From Thamnaconus septentrionalis (lineage: Eukaryota; Chordata; Actinopteri; Tetraodontiformes; Monacanthidae), in assembly GCA_009823395.1 (NCBI GenBank), contig CM020514.1, positions 11,763,466-11,827,465 on the forward strand: a stretch of DNA of 64,000 nucleotides, written 5' to 3'. The notes under the pieces were generated by a model. The model searched no databases, was not told the DNA's origin, and worked only from the letters and a program-made list of their open reading frames with translations. This document shows, piece by piece, positions 46,336-55,726 of this stretch; position 1 is the first letter of the stretch; every line of letters starts with the position of its first letter. The translations under genes and the position numbers were made by a program.

Positions 46336-47544
46336 GTCAGAACTACGTGCTACAGATGACATTGTTCCATTATTTATCATTTTGAAACACCAAAAAAAGT
46401 AAACTTTCCCTTATGGCACCTTTTAAAGTTTGGATTTGCAAAGATCAACACTCATTTAAATTGTGAACTTGTGTCTTTGAGTGTATTAGACGCTGACAGT
46501 GGCCAAGTCATTGACATGTTTCCTCTACAAGCTGAGCTGGTTATCCCCTGCTTGTCACTGGTGATAAGAGGGAAGAATGTGAAGTTGACTGAGTTCATGT
46601 AAACTGGTCTGAGAGGAAAAATGTTGCATTTCCTGTCAATGCTCTCAGTGCCTGGAACTGGACAGATAAGGACGCTCCTGACAGCCATCGTGTGGCGCTG
46701 ACATTCCCCCAGTGCTACCCATCATGCTTTGCCCTCCCGTGTGTGTTTACCAGAACAAATCAGAGGCATTAAAGCAGATTACATGTATACAGTCATTACA
46801 AGCAGTGTGTGCTGCTGGTGTAAATGGAAGCTACTTCCTGCTGTTTCGATGTCTCTCTGGTCTCTCTTGTTGCTCCCATTCAGCACTCAAGCAGGATTTG
46901 GCACAGAGGTCACCATAGGGATGAGGTTTTTTTTTTTTAATGGTGTTATTTCCTAGAATGGTAAAGTCTGTAGTCTGTTGCCTGAGGCAGCCTGCTAGAT
47001 CAGAACAGAGAAGAGGGGCAGTCTGACTGCAGCGAGCGACTGACCTACATACAAAGTGAAGGCAGTAATGCCTATTATGTAAATTCCTTTGCCATCTTTT
47101 CACAGAAACTGTGCCAACTTTTTGGCCCGGGGGCCTCTGTGCTGTTGGACTAATCCATGTCAAATCTATCCCCATCTTTCATTCTCTGTCTCTTCGCAGT
47201 TCCCATAGCAATGGTGACTTCCACACACAAAGTGCCAAGTAGCTATCAAGCCACAAGAATGTGCCCCGTCAGCCGAGACATTCAGTCGTATCAAGACGCA
47301 TCACAAGTCTCACATGAGAGTGGAGAGTTTTGGAATTCTTTGGTAATGTAGTAATGGTATTCAGGTAAAGTAAATCTAAACAAATGAATATATAAAAATA
47401 ACTTTAAAAAACAAATTTTTAAGAAAGAAATTTTAACTATTACTCTACTGTACTCTAAAATAACCCTTTCCCATTTTTATTTATTTGTTCATATGTAAAT
47501 GTATTATATGATGTATTTTTTTTTATAATGTAACGTTTGTGTGT

Positions 47545-47640
47545 ATGCACTTTTAATCTTTATGGACCCCAGGAAGATTAGCTGGCATTCTGCATCCGCT
47601 AATGGGGATCCAAAACTAAACAAAACCTAACTAAACTTAA
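47545..47640 (+). mobile_element. Possible non-LTR retrotransposon 3' fragment
   Basis: TTTATGGACCCCAGGAAGAT followed by GCTAATGGGGATCC resembles a common fish repeat tail. It is short and non-coding; the family was not assigned. Confidence 0.4.
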
Positions 47641-48489
47641 CACCGAAAATAAGAATAATTTATAGCAATAAATTGCATATACTAAATATACTTTGCGCAA
47701 CTTTAATCAGTATATTTTTTAGTCTGATGACACCGCTGTACCTTGTTGGACGAGATGCGATGTTTGAAGCTGTGCCACACGGAGTCGCTGTGTTAAAAAC
47801 ACCCTCCGTGTCGCTCCTCCGAGCCGTGTCGTTTTCCCTTTAAGGTCAAAGTTTACCGAGTGCGGAAGTGGCTAGCATATCTTTCCTTCATGTTTAACCT
47901 GCACATACCTGCGGCGTTAGTTTCTGCGCAAATCATCGCGCTTGCGGATATTGTTGACGCAAGGTATGATTCAGATATTTGGAAGTTTCGATGCTCATTT
48001 GGCAGTTAAGCGAGTGTTCCATTGGAAGAGAACACGGAGAAGCTTTTAGCAGCAATCAGTCACTGAGCTAGTAACTGTGCAGGGCAATTTTTTACGCCTA
48101 CTGCCAAAATTCCTGCCATAAGTCCGCGTTTTGATTCAACACACAGACCTAAAATTATTCATTTTAGATTGTTTGGAATTTGTCGGGTTTTCGGTTGTTT
48201 TAGATTAAAGGCGGATTCTCTAACCCGAACTTTTAATGGATACGAAGCTAACAGCTAACAGCAATTACAGCCAATATTTAGCTCTTACGTTCTTGACACG
48301 TCGGTGGAAACCAAACACAACTAAGTAGAATTTTATTTATTTATTCTTTTATTTTTGTTTTGTATGAATGCATAGTTAGCCTAGGTAGGTGGGCAAGTAG
48401 AAAGGGGTCGCAAGGGAGCCAAAGTCGGTCGCGTGAATCCCGGAATAGCAACAAACAGGTGCTAAGAGAACTTGTGTGTTTTCCCAACC

Positions 48490-48846
48490 ATGCCGCAGCT
48501 CGTAGGCCGGTCGGCAACGATGGCCACCATCGTCCATGACACCACGGAGGCAGTGTGCCTCTCCTCCCAGTACAACATCTACCTCAAACCCATCGCCAGG
48601 ATGACTGTCAGCGTGGCTCTGCCGCAGCTTAAGCTCCCGGGCAAGAGCATCTCCAACTGGGAGGTGATGGAGAGAGTCAAGGCCATGGTGGCCCCGGAGC
48701 AGTTTTCAGTGCTGAGGATCTCCAAGAGCACAATGGACTTCATCCGCTTCGAGGGCGAGGTGGAGAACAGAGCCGTGGTCAAGGGCCTGCTGGGCCGCCT
48801 GGATGGGAAGACCATCAAACTGAGCGGCTTCACGGATGTGTTGAAG
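48490..48846 (+). CDS. akap17a: akap17a exon 1
   Basis: It ends in phase 0 at TTGAAG|GTGAGG. Two in-frame starts exist: ATG at 48490, and ATG at 48520, which has an A at -3 and a G at +4. The second gives [12 protein letters not shown], equivalent to the human start, so it is the likelier initiator. The exon encodes [20 protein letters not shown] through [19 protein letters not shown]. Confidence 0.94.
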
Positions 48847-51800
48847 GTGAGGCTGCTTCAGTACTGACAATCCAGTTCACTCGTTGCACTTTCTACGTTG
48901 AACGGTCCAGTGTGGTACATTTGAAGCCATCTATTGTCATTGAATGGAACAGAAACTATATCTGAATGCTTTTAGTCTGATAAATTCTCTGCTGAAAAGC
49001 TGAGAATTTTGGTCATTTGCTGTATGCTGGTGATAACATTTGATCAGGACAGTTACAGGTGATGTTACGATCACATACAACCTGAATCTTGTAGTCTCAA
49101 AGTGTATCACTACTAAAAACTTGTTTTTAGAAGTAAGAAGTCACACATCAGTCCCCCCCACCCCACCCTCCACCAGACTCTATTCAGTGTTCATAAAGAC
49201 ACTAAAGTGAAACTTGATAAACAGATTAATAGAAAGATATTTTGCAATATCTTACCACATTAAAGCAGTGTAGTATTTATAACAGCTACATTGATTGTTG
49301 ACGTGCATAGACGTCGCCATGGGTTTAAATCGCCTTTGTCTGCTCCGCCTCCATCAGGTGCGTGCGATCGAGAACAAGGTTGACTTCCCCACACGCCACG
49401 ACTGGGACTCGTTCTTCCGCGACGCCAAGGACATGAATGAGACTCTGCCTGGAGAGCGTCCGGACACCATCCACCTGGAGGGACTCCCCTGCCGCTGGTT
49501 CAGCAAAAGGGAAAGCCAGTTTCCAGACCGACCCTCTGAGGAGGTCCTCGTCGCTGTCTTCCAGACATTTGGCAAGGTGCTAAATTTTGTTCAGTTTCTT
49601 TTCATCCATATGTAACAGATAGTTGGAAAGATGTGCTTTTACTGAGGTTTTACTCCTTGATTGGGGTCATTTAAGGATGGCAACCCTTTACACTGTGTGG
49701 TATCAGGACATTTTAATGTGACACACTGAGATGCATTAAAAAGTCTGCTGTATAGAGCTGCAGTTACAGAAATTACAATGAAAACTTTTGCTAATGATGT
49801 CACCTTTTTGACTTTACAGGTGCGAAACACTGACATCCCGATGCTGGACCCATACAGAGAAGAGATGATGGACAAGAACTTCAACACCTTCAGTTTCGGG
49901 GGTCACCTGAACTTTGAGGCTTACGTCCAGTACGAGGAATACGGTGGCTTCACCAAAGCCATGGACACTCTGCGCAGCATGAAGCTGATGCTGAAAGGAG
50001 AAGACGGCAAAGCGGTGGCCTGCAACATCAAGGTAGGGCGAGTCTCTTATGGTTGTGGATCACTGTTTGTTAAGAACACAACAAGGAATTATTTCTTTGC
50101 CCCCAGTTTTGGGTTTTCCTCTAACAGGAACAATGAGTCGCAACATTTACTTCACCTCTCGTGGCCTTTGAAGCTGCAGCCGTTTTGTTTGTTAGACCTT
50201 GTTTCTCATCCACACTCGTAGCCTTGCACCCTCACTATTATTAACCACGAAGGGCATTTCAGAACTCTTTTGTGCGTCTGTATTTGTGTGTGTGTGTGTA
50301 AGTGTGTGTTTGTGTGAAGCCACTGCTGCTGTGATGTTGCAGATAAGCAGATTACAGCAATTAGACTGTGTTGTTCAGAGACACACAGCAGCTTTAAGAC
50401 CTTTTAGTGGAATGAGTGTTGATGCTGTGTCATCATTATTGTCAAGGTAATGAGTGCAGAGAGCAGCCAGGTGTCTTAATCCACACAGTGAAGCTCCATT
50501 GTTCAGTTTTAAATTAGGAGTCTGTGTTAAAGGAACCAGGTTCTGAACAAGATGTATATTTTAAATGTAATGCATAAAAAACTCTTGGTAAATGGCATGA
50601 ATTAGAATGAGTGTAGGCATTACGTAACATCAATGCTTTGTGAAGAAAGATATTTTTCTCATTTGATATCAGCAGGAAGAATATTTAACTTAATTGACCT
50701 CTTTGGCAAAGTGCAAATTGGCGATCAGTAGGATTAACAAAGTTTTATCAGACCAAATGCTACAGGCAAAATAATGGAGCATTTGTTAAAAATATGCAAC
50801 TCACAGACAGGATATTGACCTTCACCTTGACACGACTGTTGAACAGGATGAATTAACATGACACAGAACAATGCAAAAACCTAATGCCGATGAACTGCAC
50901 GGAAGCATCATAGAGCACGGTTTAATGGAATGTGCAATTGCGGCGTATTTTCCGAAAAACATTTGGTGTAAACTCGTGTCCTCCTCAGGTGACCTTTGAC
51001 ACCAGCAAGCATCTGAGCGAGTTGGCTGTGAGAAAGCGGAACCTGGAGAGGATGAAGCTGCAGGAGCTGGAGAGGCAGAGGGAGGAGCAGAAACGGCGGG
51101 AGAAGGAGCAGGAGGAGCAGCGGAAGGAGGAGGAGAGGTGCGGCTAAAAATAAAAGTTTAAATAAAAGATCTTGGTGCATAAAATATGCTTGAAGGTTTG
51201 CTCTCTTTTAAGTTAAACCACATCTTAAAACACGTTGAAGATCTCCCTAATTAAACTGACAGTTGTATCTAATAAGTTCAACACCACATTCAAATAAGTG
51301 TGTAGTTTCTTTCCCTCTTTTGTGTTCAAAGTTTGTTTTTGAAAGACTTTTGAGGGGAAGAATGTAGTTGCACCGTCATCACAGACAATCCGACAATTTC
51401 CCTCCCCCTCAGGAGACAGAAGGCCCTGGAGGAGGAGGAGAGGGAGCGGAAGAAGGAAGAACGACTGAGGAAGCGAGAGCAGAAGCTGCGGGAGCGGGAG
51501 GAGAGGAAGAACCTGAAGAAGCTGCGGCGGCAGCAGGAGGAGGAGCAGAAGAAGCTGCAGATGAAGATCGCCATGGAGGAGAGGAGGCTGCTGCTGGCTC
51601 AGCGCAACCTGGAGTCCATCCGGCTCATCGCTGAGCTGCTGGCCAGGGCCAAGGTAAGGGCGGAGCAGGGTGACTGGTCATGTGATGTCCCGGCCGTTTC
51701 TTCTCCAAGCATGTACGTTTCCAATGCATCTACTTTGTTTACTTCTTCTGCGTTTTTTTCATCACCGTGTTACAGAATGTTACTATACCGCCATCTTGTG

Positions 51801-53978
51801 ATGGGTAGAAAAAGTTCAATTAATTGCGACTAATTTAATTTAAGCTCCATACTCCGTACTCTCCGCCGGGTGCTCGAGGGCTCATGGGAGTTCGCCCAAC
51901 CAGTCTACATGTGTTTTGTGGCTCTGGAGAAGGAGTTCGATCTTGTCCCTCGACGCATCTTGTGGGGGGTGCTCCAGGAGTATGGGGTCCGCGGCCCTCT
52001 GTTAAGGGCCATTCGGTCCCTGTATGATCGGAGCAGGAGTCTGGTTCGCATTGCCGGCAGTAAGTCAGACTTATTCCCAGTGCGTGTTGGACTCTGGCAG
52101 GGCTGCCCTTTGTCACCGGTTCTGTTCATCACTTTCATGGACAGAATTTCTAGGCGCAGCCAGCGGCCGGAGGGAGTCCGGTTCGGGGACCACATGATTG
52201 CGTCTCTGCTTTTTGCGGATGATGTGGTCATGTTGGCTTCATCGAGCCAGGACCTCCAATGTGCACTGGGGCGGTTTGCAGCCGAGTGTGAAGCGGCTGG
52301 GATGACAATCAGCACCTCCAAGTCCGAGGCCATGGTTCTCGACCGGAAAAAGGTGGTTTGTCCTCTCCGGGTCGGTGGGGAGATCCTGCCTCAGGTGGAG
52401 GAGTTCAAGTATCTCGGGCTCTTGTTCACGAGTGAGGGGAGGATGGAACGTGAGATCGACAGGCCGATCGGTGCGGTGTCTGCAGTGATGCGGTCGCTGT
52501 ACCGGTCCGTCGTGGTGAAGAAGGAGCTAAGCCGAAAGGCGAGGCTCTCGATTTACCGGTCGATCTACGTTCCTACCCTCACCTATGGTCACGAGCTTTG
52601 TGCAGTGACCGAAAAAGGACAAGATCGCGAATACAAGCGGCCGAAATGAGTTTCCTCCGCAGGGTGGCTGGGCGCACCCTGAGGGACAGGGTGAGAAGCT
52701 CAGTCACCCGGGAGGAGCTCGGAGTAGAGCCGCTGCTCCTCCGCATCGAGAGGAGCCAGCTGAGGTGGCTCGGGCATCTGTTCCGGATGCCTCCTGGACG
52801 CCTCCCTGGGCAGGTGTTCCGGGCATGTCCCACCGGGAGGAGGCCTCGGGGAAGACCCAGGACACGCTGGAGGGACTGTGTCTCCCGGCTGGCCTGGGAA
52901 CGCCTCGGGGTCCCACCGGATGGGCTGGAGGAGGTGACTGGGGCCAGGCAAGTCTGGGCATCTCTGCTTAGGCTGCTGCCTCTGCGACCCAACTCCGGAT
53001 AATGCGGCAGAAGAAGAAGAAGAGAAGAAGAAGAATTTAATTGAATCGATTAAATTCTTAATCGACCATTCATTAATAATCCATTAATTGTTAACATCCC
53101 TAGTACCAATGTCTTCCCTTGTTTTTTTGGCTCCAGGCCCAGAAGCAGAAGCAGGTGGAGAAGGAGCGGGCAGAGCGGGAGGAGCAAGAGAGGCAGGAGC
53201 GCTCGCGGCAGAAGGAGGAGCTGGCTCGCCTGCAGCACCTGGAGGCCTGCCGACGCAAGCAAGAGGAGGAGCTGCGGCGCGTGGAGGCGGAGAAGGAGCG
53301 CGGCCTGGAGCTGCAGCGGCAGGAGAAGGAGCTGCGCGACAGGCTCCTCTGCAACCTGCTGAAGAAGGGCAGCAACGGAGGCGAGCAGGAGGGCGGCGCG
53401 GCCAGGAGGGCGCAGCGGCGGCGCGCGGAGCGAGCGAGGACGCCATGGCGGCGGCGCTGGACCTGGTGAACGGGCTGAAGACGGTCGAAAGCAAAGAGAA
53501 GCAGGCGTCTAAAGCTGGTATGCAGGACCGGAGCGGCGGGAACGATGGGAGGAAGAGCAGGGAGGAGAAGAGGGAGGAGGCGGCGGCGGCGACGAAGAGC
53601 CGCTCCAGCAGGTGCGGAGAAAGAGACGGCGAGCGCTCCCGCCGGGAGAGGCGCTCCCACAGCCGGGTCAGGAGGGGGCGCTCCTCCAGCCACGGCCGTT
53701 CGAGAAGGCGGAGGAGCAGCCGCAGCCACAGTCACCACCGCAGGGGGCGGAGCTCCAGCCACGGCGGCAGGAGGAGGAGGCGCAGCAGCCGGGACAGCAG
53801 CAGGAGCTCCAGCCGGGACAGGAGCCGCAGCAAGAGCAGCAGTGGGAGGAGCCGCAGCCGGGGGAGGAGCCACGGCCGCCACAGAGGAGCCTCCAGGAGC
53901 GGCAGCCGCGGCAGAGAGGGGAGGAGGTACAGGAGGCGGAGCCACAGCGGGGAGCGAAGTTACCACAGGCGGCACTAG
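48490..53978 (+). CDS. akap17a: AKAP17A (splicing factor / PKA anchor, formerly SFRS17A/XE7), with apparent frameshift in last exon
   Basis: Six exons (48490-48846, 49358-49576, 49820-50032, 50989-51137, 51413-51653, 53137-53978). The sequence follows human AKAP17A closely: [60 protein letters not shown] and [20 protein letters not shown]. An RRM-like region covers exons 2-3, a long charged coiled coil exons 4-6, and the C-terminus is an Arg/Ser domain. The family protein sits in nuclear speckles, affects alternative splicing and binds protein kinase A regulatory subunits. The reading frame of exon 6 stops at 53469, but the conserved tail and RS domain continue in the -1 frame to TAG at 53976. 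ATG at 48520 aligns with the human start; an in-frame ATG at 48490 would add ten residues. A Rex3 element sits in intron 5. Confidence 0.9.
48847..49357 (+). other. akap17a: akap17a intron 1
   Basis: A 511-base AT-rich intron with no recognised repeat. Confidence 0.8.
49358..49576 (+). CDS. akap17a: akap17a exon 2
   Basis: 219 nt, phase 0 at both ends. It encodes [20 protein letters not shown] through [20 protein letters not shown] and VAVFQTFGK. The IHLEGLP strand begins the RRM-like fold. Confidence 0.96.
49820..50032 (+). CDS. akap17a: akap17a exon 3 (RRM-like region)
   Basis: 213 nt, phase 0 at both ends. It encodes [40 protein letters not shown] and [17 protein letters not shown], nearly identical in pattern to the human protein. 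Confidence 0.97.
50033..50988 (+). other. akap17a: akap17a intron 3
   Basis: 0.96 kb with short GT runs near 50284-50316. No exon or clear transposon. Confidence 0.75.
50989..51137 (+). CDS. akap17a: akap17a exon 4 (coiled coil start)
   Basis: 149 nt, entered in phase 0, left after AG (Arg). It encodes [20 protein letters not shown], then [20 protein letters not shown], the start of the charged helix. Confidence 0.95.
51413..51653 (+). CDS. akap17a: akap17a exon 5 (coiled coil)
   Basis: 241 nt, one base completing Arg then 80 codons, phase 0 end at AAG|GTAAGG. It has Glu/Lys/Arg-rich heptads, then [20 protein letters not shown], a hydrophobic-faced helix that in the human protein lies in the PKA-anchoring part. 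That placement is from memory. Confidence 0.95.
51654..53136 (+). other. akap17a: akap17a intron 5 with Rex3 insertion
   Basis: 1.48 kb. About 1.19 kb is a truncated Rex3-like element (51844-53033) lying in an AT-rich repeat (about 51800-53102, with TAATTGCGACTAATTTAATT on one side and AATCGATTAAATTCTTAATC on the other). Confidence 0.8.
51844..53033 (+). mobile_element. Rex3-like non-LTR retrotransposon, 5'-truncated and frameshifted
   Basis: It encodes reverse transcriptase motifs in frame from about 51870: [32 protein letters not shown] (catalytic FADD) and [20 protein letters not shown] frame change near 52600 moves the 3' end to another frame ([19 protein letters not shown], then [20 protein letters not shown]). 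The endonuclease part is absent. The segment at 52098-52118 matches my memory of a published Rex3 PCR primer. The 3' end is an AAG-rich simple repeat. The flanks AATTTAATTTAA (51832-51843) and AATTTAATTGAA (53034-53045) agree at 11 of 12 and look like the target-site duplication. It lies in the same orientation as akap17a. Confidence 0.85.
53137..53978 (+). CDS. akap17a: akap17a exon 6 (coiled coil end and RS domain), frameshift inside
   Basis: Entered in phase 0 after CTCCAG. In this frame it encodes [20 protein letters not shown] through [18 protein letters not shown], as in the family, but then drifts into Arg-rich nonsense and stops at 53467-53469. From about 53433 the -1 frame reads [20 protein letters not shown], followed by an RS domain ([20 protein letters not shown] and similar), to TAG at 53976-53978. 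The switch must lie between about 53367 and 53432, a GC-rich GGCGGCGCGG tract. One missing base would explain it. I see no GT-AG intron that would repair the frame. Confidence 0.85.
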
Positions 53979-54058
53979 TCTCAGTAGCACATCTTGTTCA
54001 GACTCACCTTCAGTTTGGAGGTCAAACTGATGGAGCAGCAGCAGAACTGACATCTCTC

Positions 54059-54112
54059 CCTCCCTTCCTTCCTTCCTTCCTTCCTCCCTCCCTCCCTTCC
54101 TCCCTTCCTTCC
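54059..54112. repeat. (CCTT)n-type pyrimidine repeat
   Basis: Alternating CCTT and CCCT units, in the akap17a 3' UTR. Confidence 0.9.
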
Positions 54113-54718
54113 GAGGTTTTTAGTTATTAATTGGTTGCTGACAGCTGCAAATGTTCTTTCAACACCAGATCTCCATCTGCTACTTCCATGGTTCAAAACT
54201 CAAAGGTTTTTCACTTTCGGTAACAGGTTAGAGTTTAAAATACAGGTGTTAAGATTAGTAAAGAAATGTTAAAGGTTCTGAAAACCTGCATCGTCATCAG
54301 CTCAGTTCATCCCACACCAGCCGTGGTGCCATGACCAGAAGCATCAACTGAGAAGAAATTGTCTATTTTGACGCTGCAGCTCCGGCAAAAAAACAAAAAA
54401 CAAAAAAACAATCATCCTGTGGAGGCCTTGAATCAGCACGATGGATGGGATTTAGTGGCCTCTGGTTCACTAATACTGTGAAAATTTCCAACTGCTGGTA
54501 ACAGAAGCCCAGTTCAGGCCGGCCTGGTTAGCGCTTAGCGCTGCTGTCTTCAATTTCAGTGTTATTCAGAATAATATTTTAAGTTTAAGTCTTATTTGAA
54601 TTATTTTGGATGATGTGAGTTTTATGAAGTGTGTTTTACAGTCTGGTGCCGCAAACATTTCCGTAGCTCCACTATCAACTCCTCAGACCGTGCAGTGTCG
54701 AGCTGCCTTGTCGATTGA

Positions 54719-54724
54719 AATAAA
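54719..54724 (+). terminator. akap17a: Poly(A) signal AATAAA, akap17a
   Basis: AATAAA 740 bases after the RS-domain stop, with TG- and T-rich sequence downstream. Confidence 0.55.
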
Positions 54725-54740
54725 AACTTTGGATCTAAAC

Positions 54741-55636
54741 TGTTGCAGCATTGTTAGTGATTTTTTTTTTTCTTTTGTGGCGGACGGACCACATGCTTAA
54801 ATTGTTAAATTTTTATTTTGTTTTTTTCTTTATCTTGATTGATTGCTGTGACATTTTCTGCTCTTTTTAAAGGTTTCGCAATATGCAACATTGCCTTTTT
54901 GGCTCAGTCGACATTGCCAGAAATGAAGACTGGCGGAAGACTTCAGTTTCACTTAGTTTCACTTTTTGGATTTTCGTTGCTAAAGTTTTTTGTTTTTTTT
55001 TGTTTTTATATCCTTTAAAAATTATTAATGAAACATTAATGAAGACAAAGCTGAGTACAAGCAGGAAGTTGGAAGAGATTTTTTTGGCAGGAGGCTGTGA
55101 ACACAGGGCTAAACATGCTGTTTTCTGTAGGTCAGTAGGATGTTCCTCTCAGTAGAATAATACTCAACCTTTTTCTTTTGGTTTTTTCCATATCTGCTCT
55201 GGCAATTGCAGACCTGTGCTATCACCATTTTTGGTTGTGTGTTTTTGGAACGCAAACAAGTGGTTGCGACATGGCAACGCCATGGCTGCACCAATAAAAG
55301 AAAATATCCTGGCGCCTCCACCAAGTGTACAGTCCCCCCCCAATTGGTGTGTGATCATGTGTGAGTGATAATGAACAAGGCAGCAGTGTTTGGCCACAGC
55401 GTTGCCTCTTTGTTCCATGCAGACTGAGCCCCAGTTTCTAATCTGCGCAGATCTGGCTGTAATCAGCTTAGCCCACCGCCACTCTCACTCCTGCAGGGTG
55501 GACACTTTCTGCCACTTTTGCCTGGGTCCCGTCCTCGCGTCTTCATCATTCACCTGCTGAAGGACCTCCAGAGGGAGAACTCGGCCGCAGGGGAAGTTCT
55601 TGTCGAGGAATAGCGTCGACTCCGGAACCTAGGGCC
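54741..55636. other. akap17a-asmt intergenic region and asmt promoter
   Basis: AT-rich DNA. A GGCTGTGAACACAGGGCTAA module (relative of the dispersed repeat) lies near 55093-55130. A TAATCAGCTTA site is at 55460-55470, upstream of asmt exon 1. I see no TATA box I trust. Confidence 0.5.
55460..55470 (+). promoter_or_regulatory. asmt: Candidate OTX/CRX-type site upstream of asmt
   Basis: TAATCAGCTTA contains a TAATC homeodomain core, about 170 bases before the asmt start codon. OTX/CRX proteins drive pineal and photoreceptor genes through TAATC-type sites; the link to this gene is inference. Confidence 0.35.
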
Positions 55637-55726
55637 ATGACTGAACGACAGGAAGTGGAAGCACCTGCTGTGGACATGTACCCCAGGAAGATCCTTGAGT
55701 ACATGGAGGGGTTCCTCATCTCCAAG
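55637..55726 (+). CDS. asmt: asmt exon 1
   Basis: 90 nt from ATG (GGGCCATGA) to TCCAAG|GTAAGG, phase 0. It encodes MTERQEVEAPAVDMYPRKIL and EYMEGFLISK, equivalent to the LLNDYANGFMVSQ start of human ASMT. Its 3' half is repeated twice more just downstream. Confidence 0.8.

Larger units (their letters stand above)
45189..48489. other. sowahc-akap17a intergenic region and akap17a promoter
   Basis: No coding exon is seen. Palindrome-core repeat copies lie at about 45290-45475 and 46300-46335, and a LINE-like tail at about 47545-47640. The akap17a promoter is probably within 47780-48489, which includes a GCGGAAGTGG ETS-type site at about 47861. This is the junction between the two human-syntenic blocks. 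Confidence 0.55.
53979..54740 (+). other. akap17a: akap17a 3' untranslated region (putative)
   Basis: Non-coding sequence to the AATAAA at 54719-54724, including a CCTT/CCTTCC repeat at about 54059-54112. Confidence 0.6.

Noticed and set aside
53367..53432. Programmed -1 ribosomal frameshift to explain akap17a
   Set aside because: The direction fits, but I see no standard XXXYYYZ slippery heptamer in frame and the family is not known for it. A missing base is simpler.
53100..54053. A 317-codon open frame antisense to akap17a exon 6, and other long frames over the RS region
   Set aside because: The GC-rich Arg/Ser codon repeats leave all frames open; the antisense translation is Ala/Pro low complexity.
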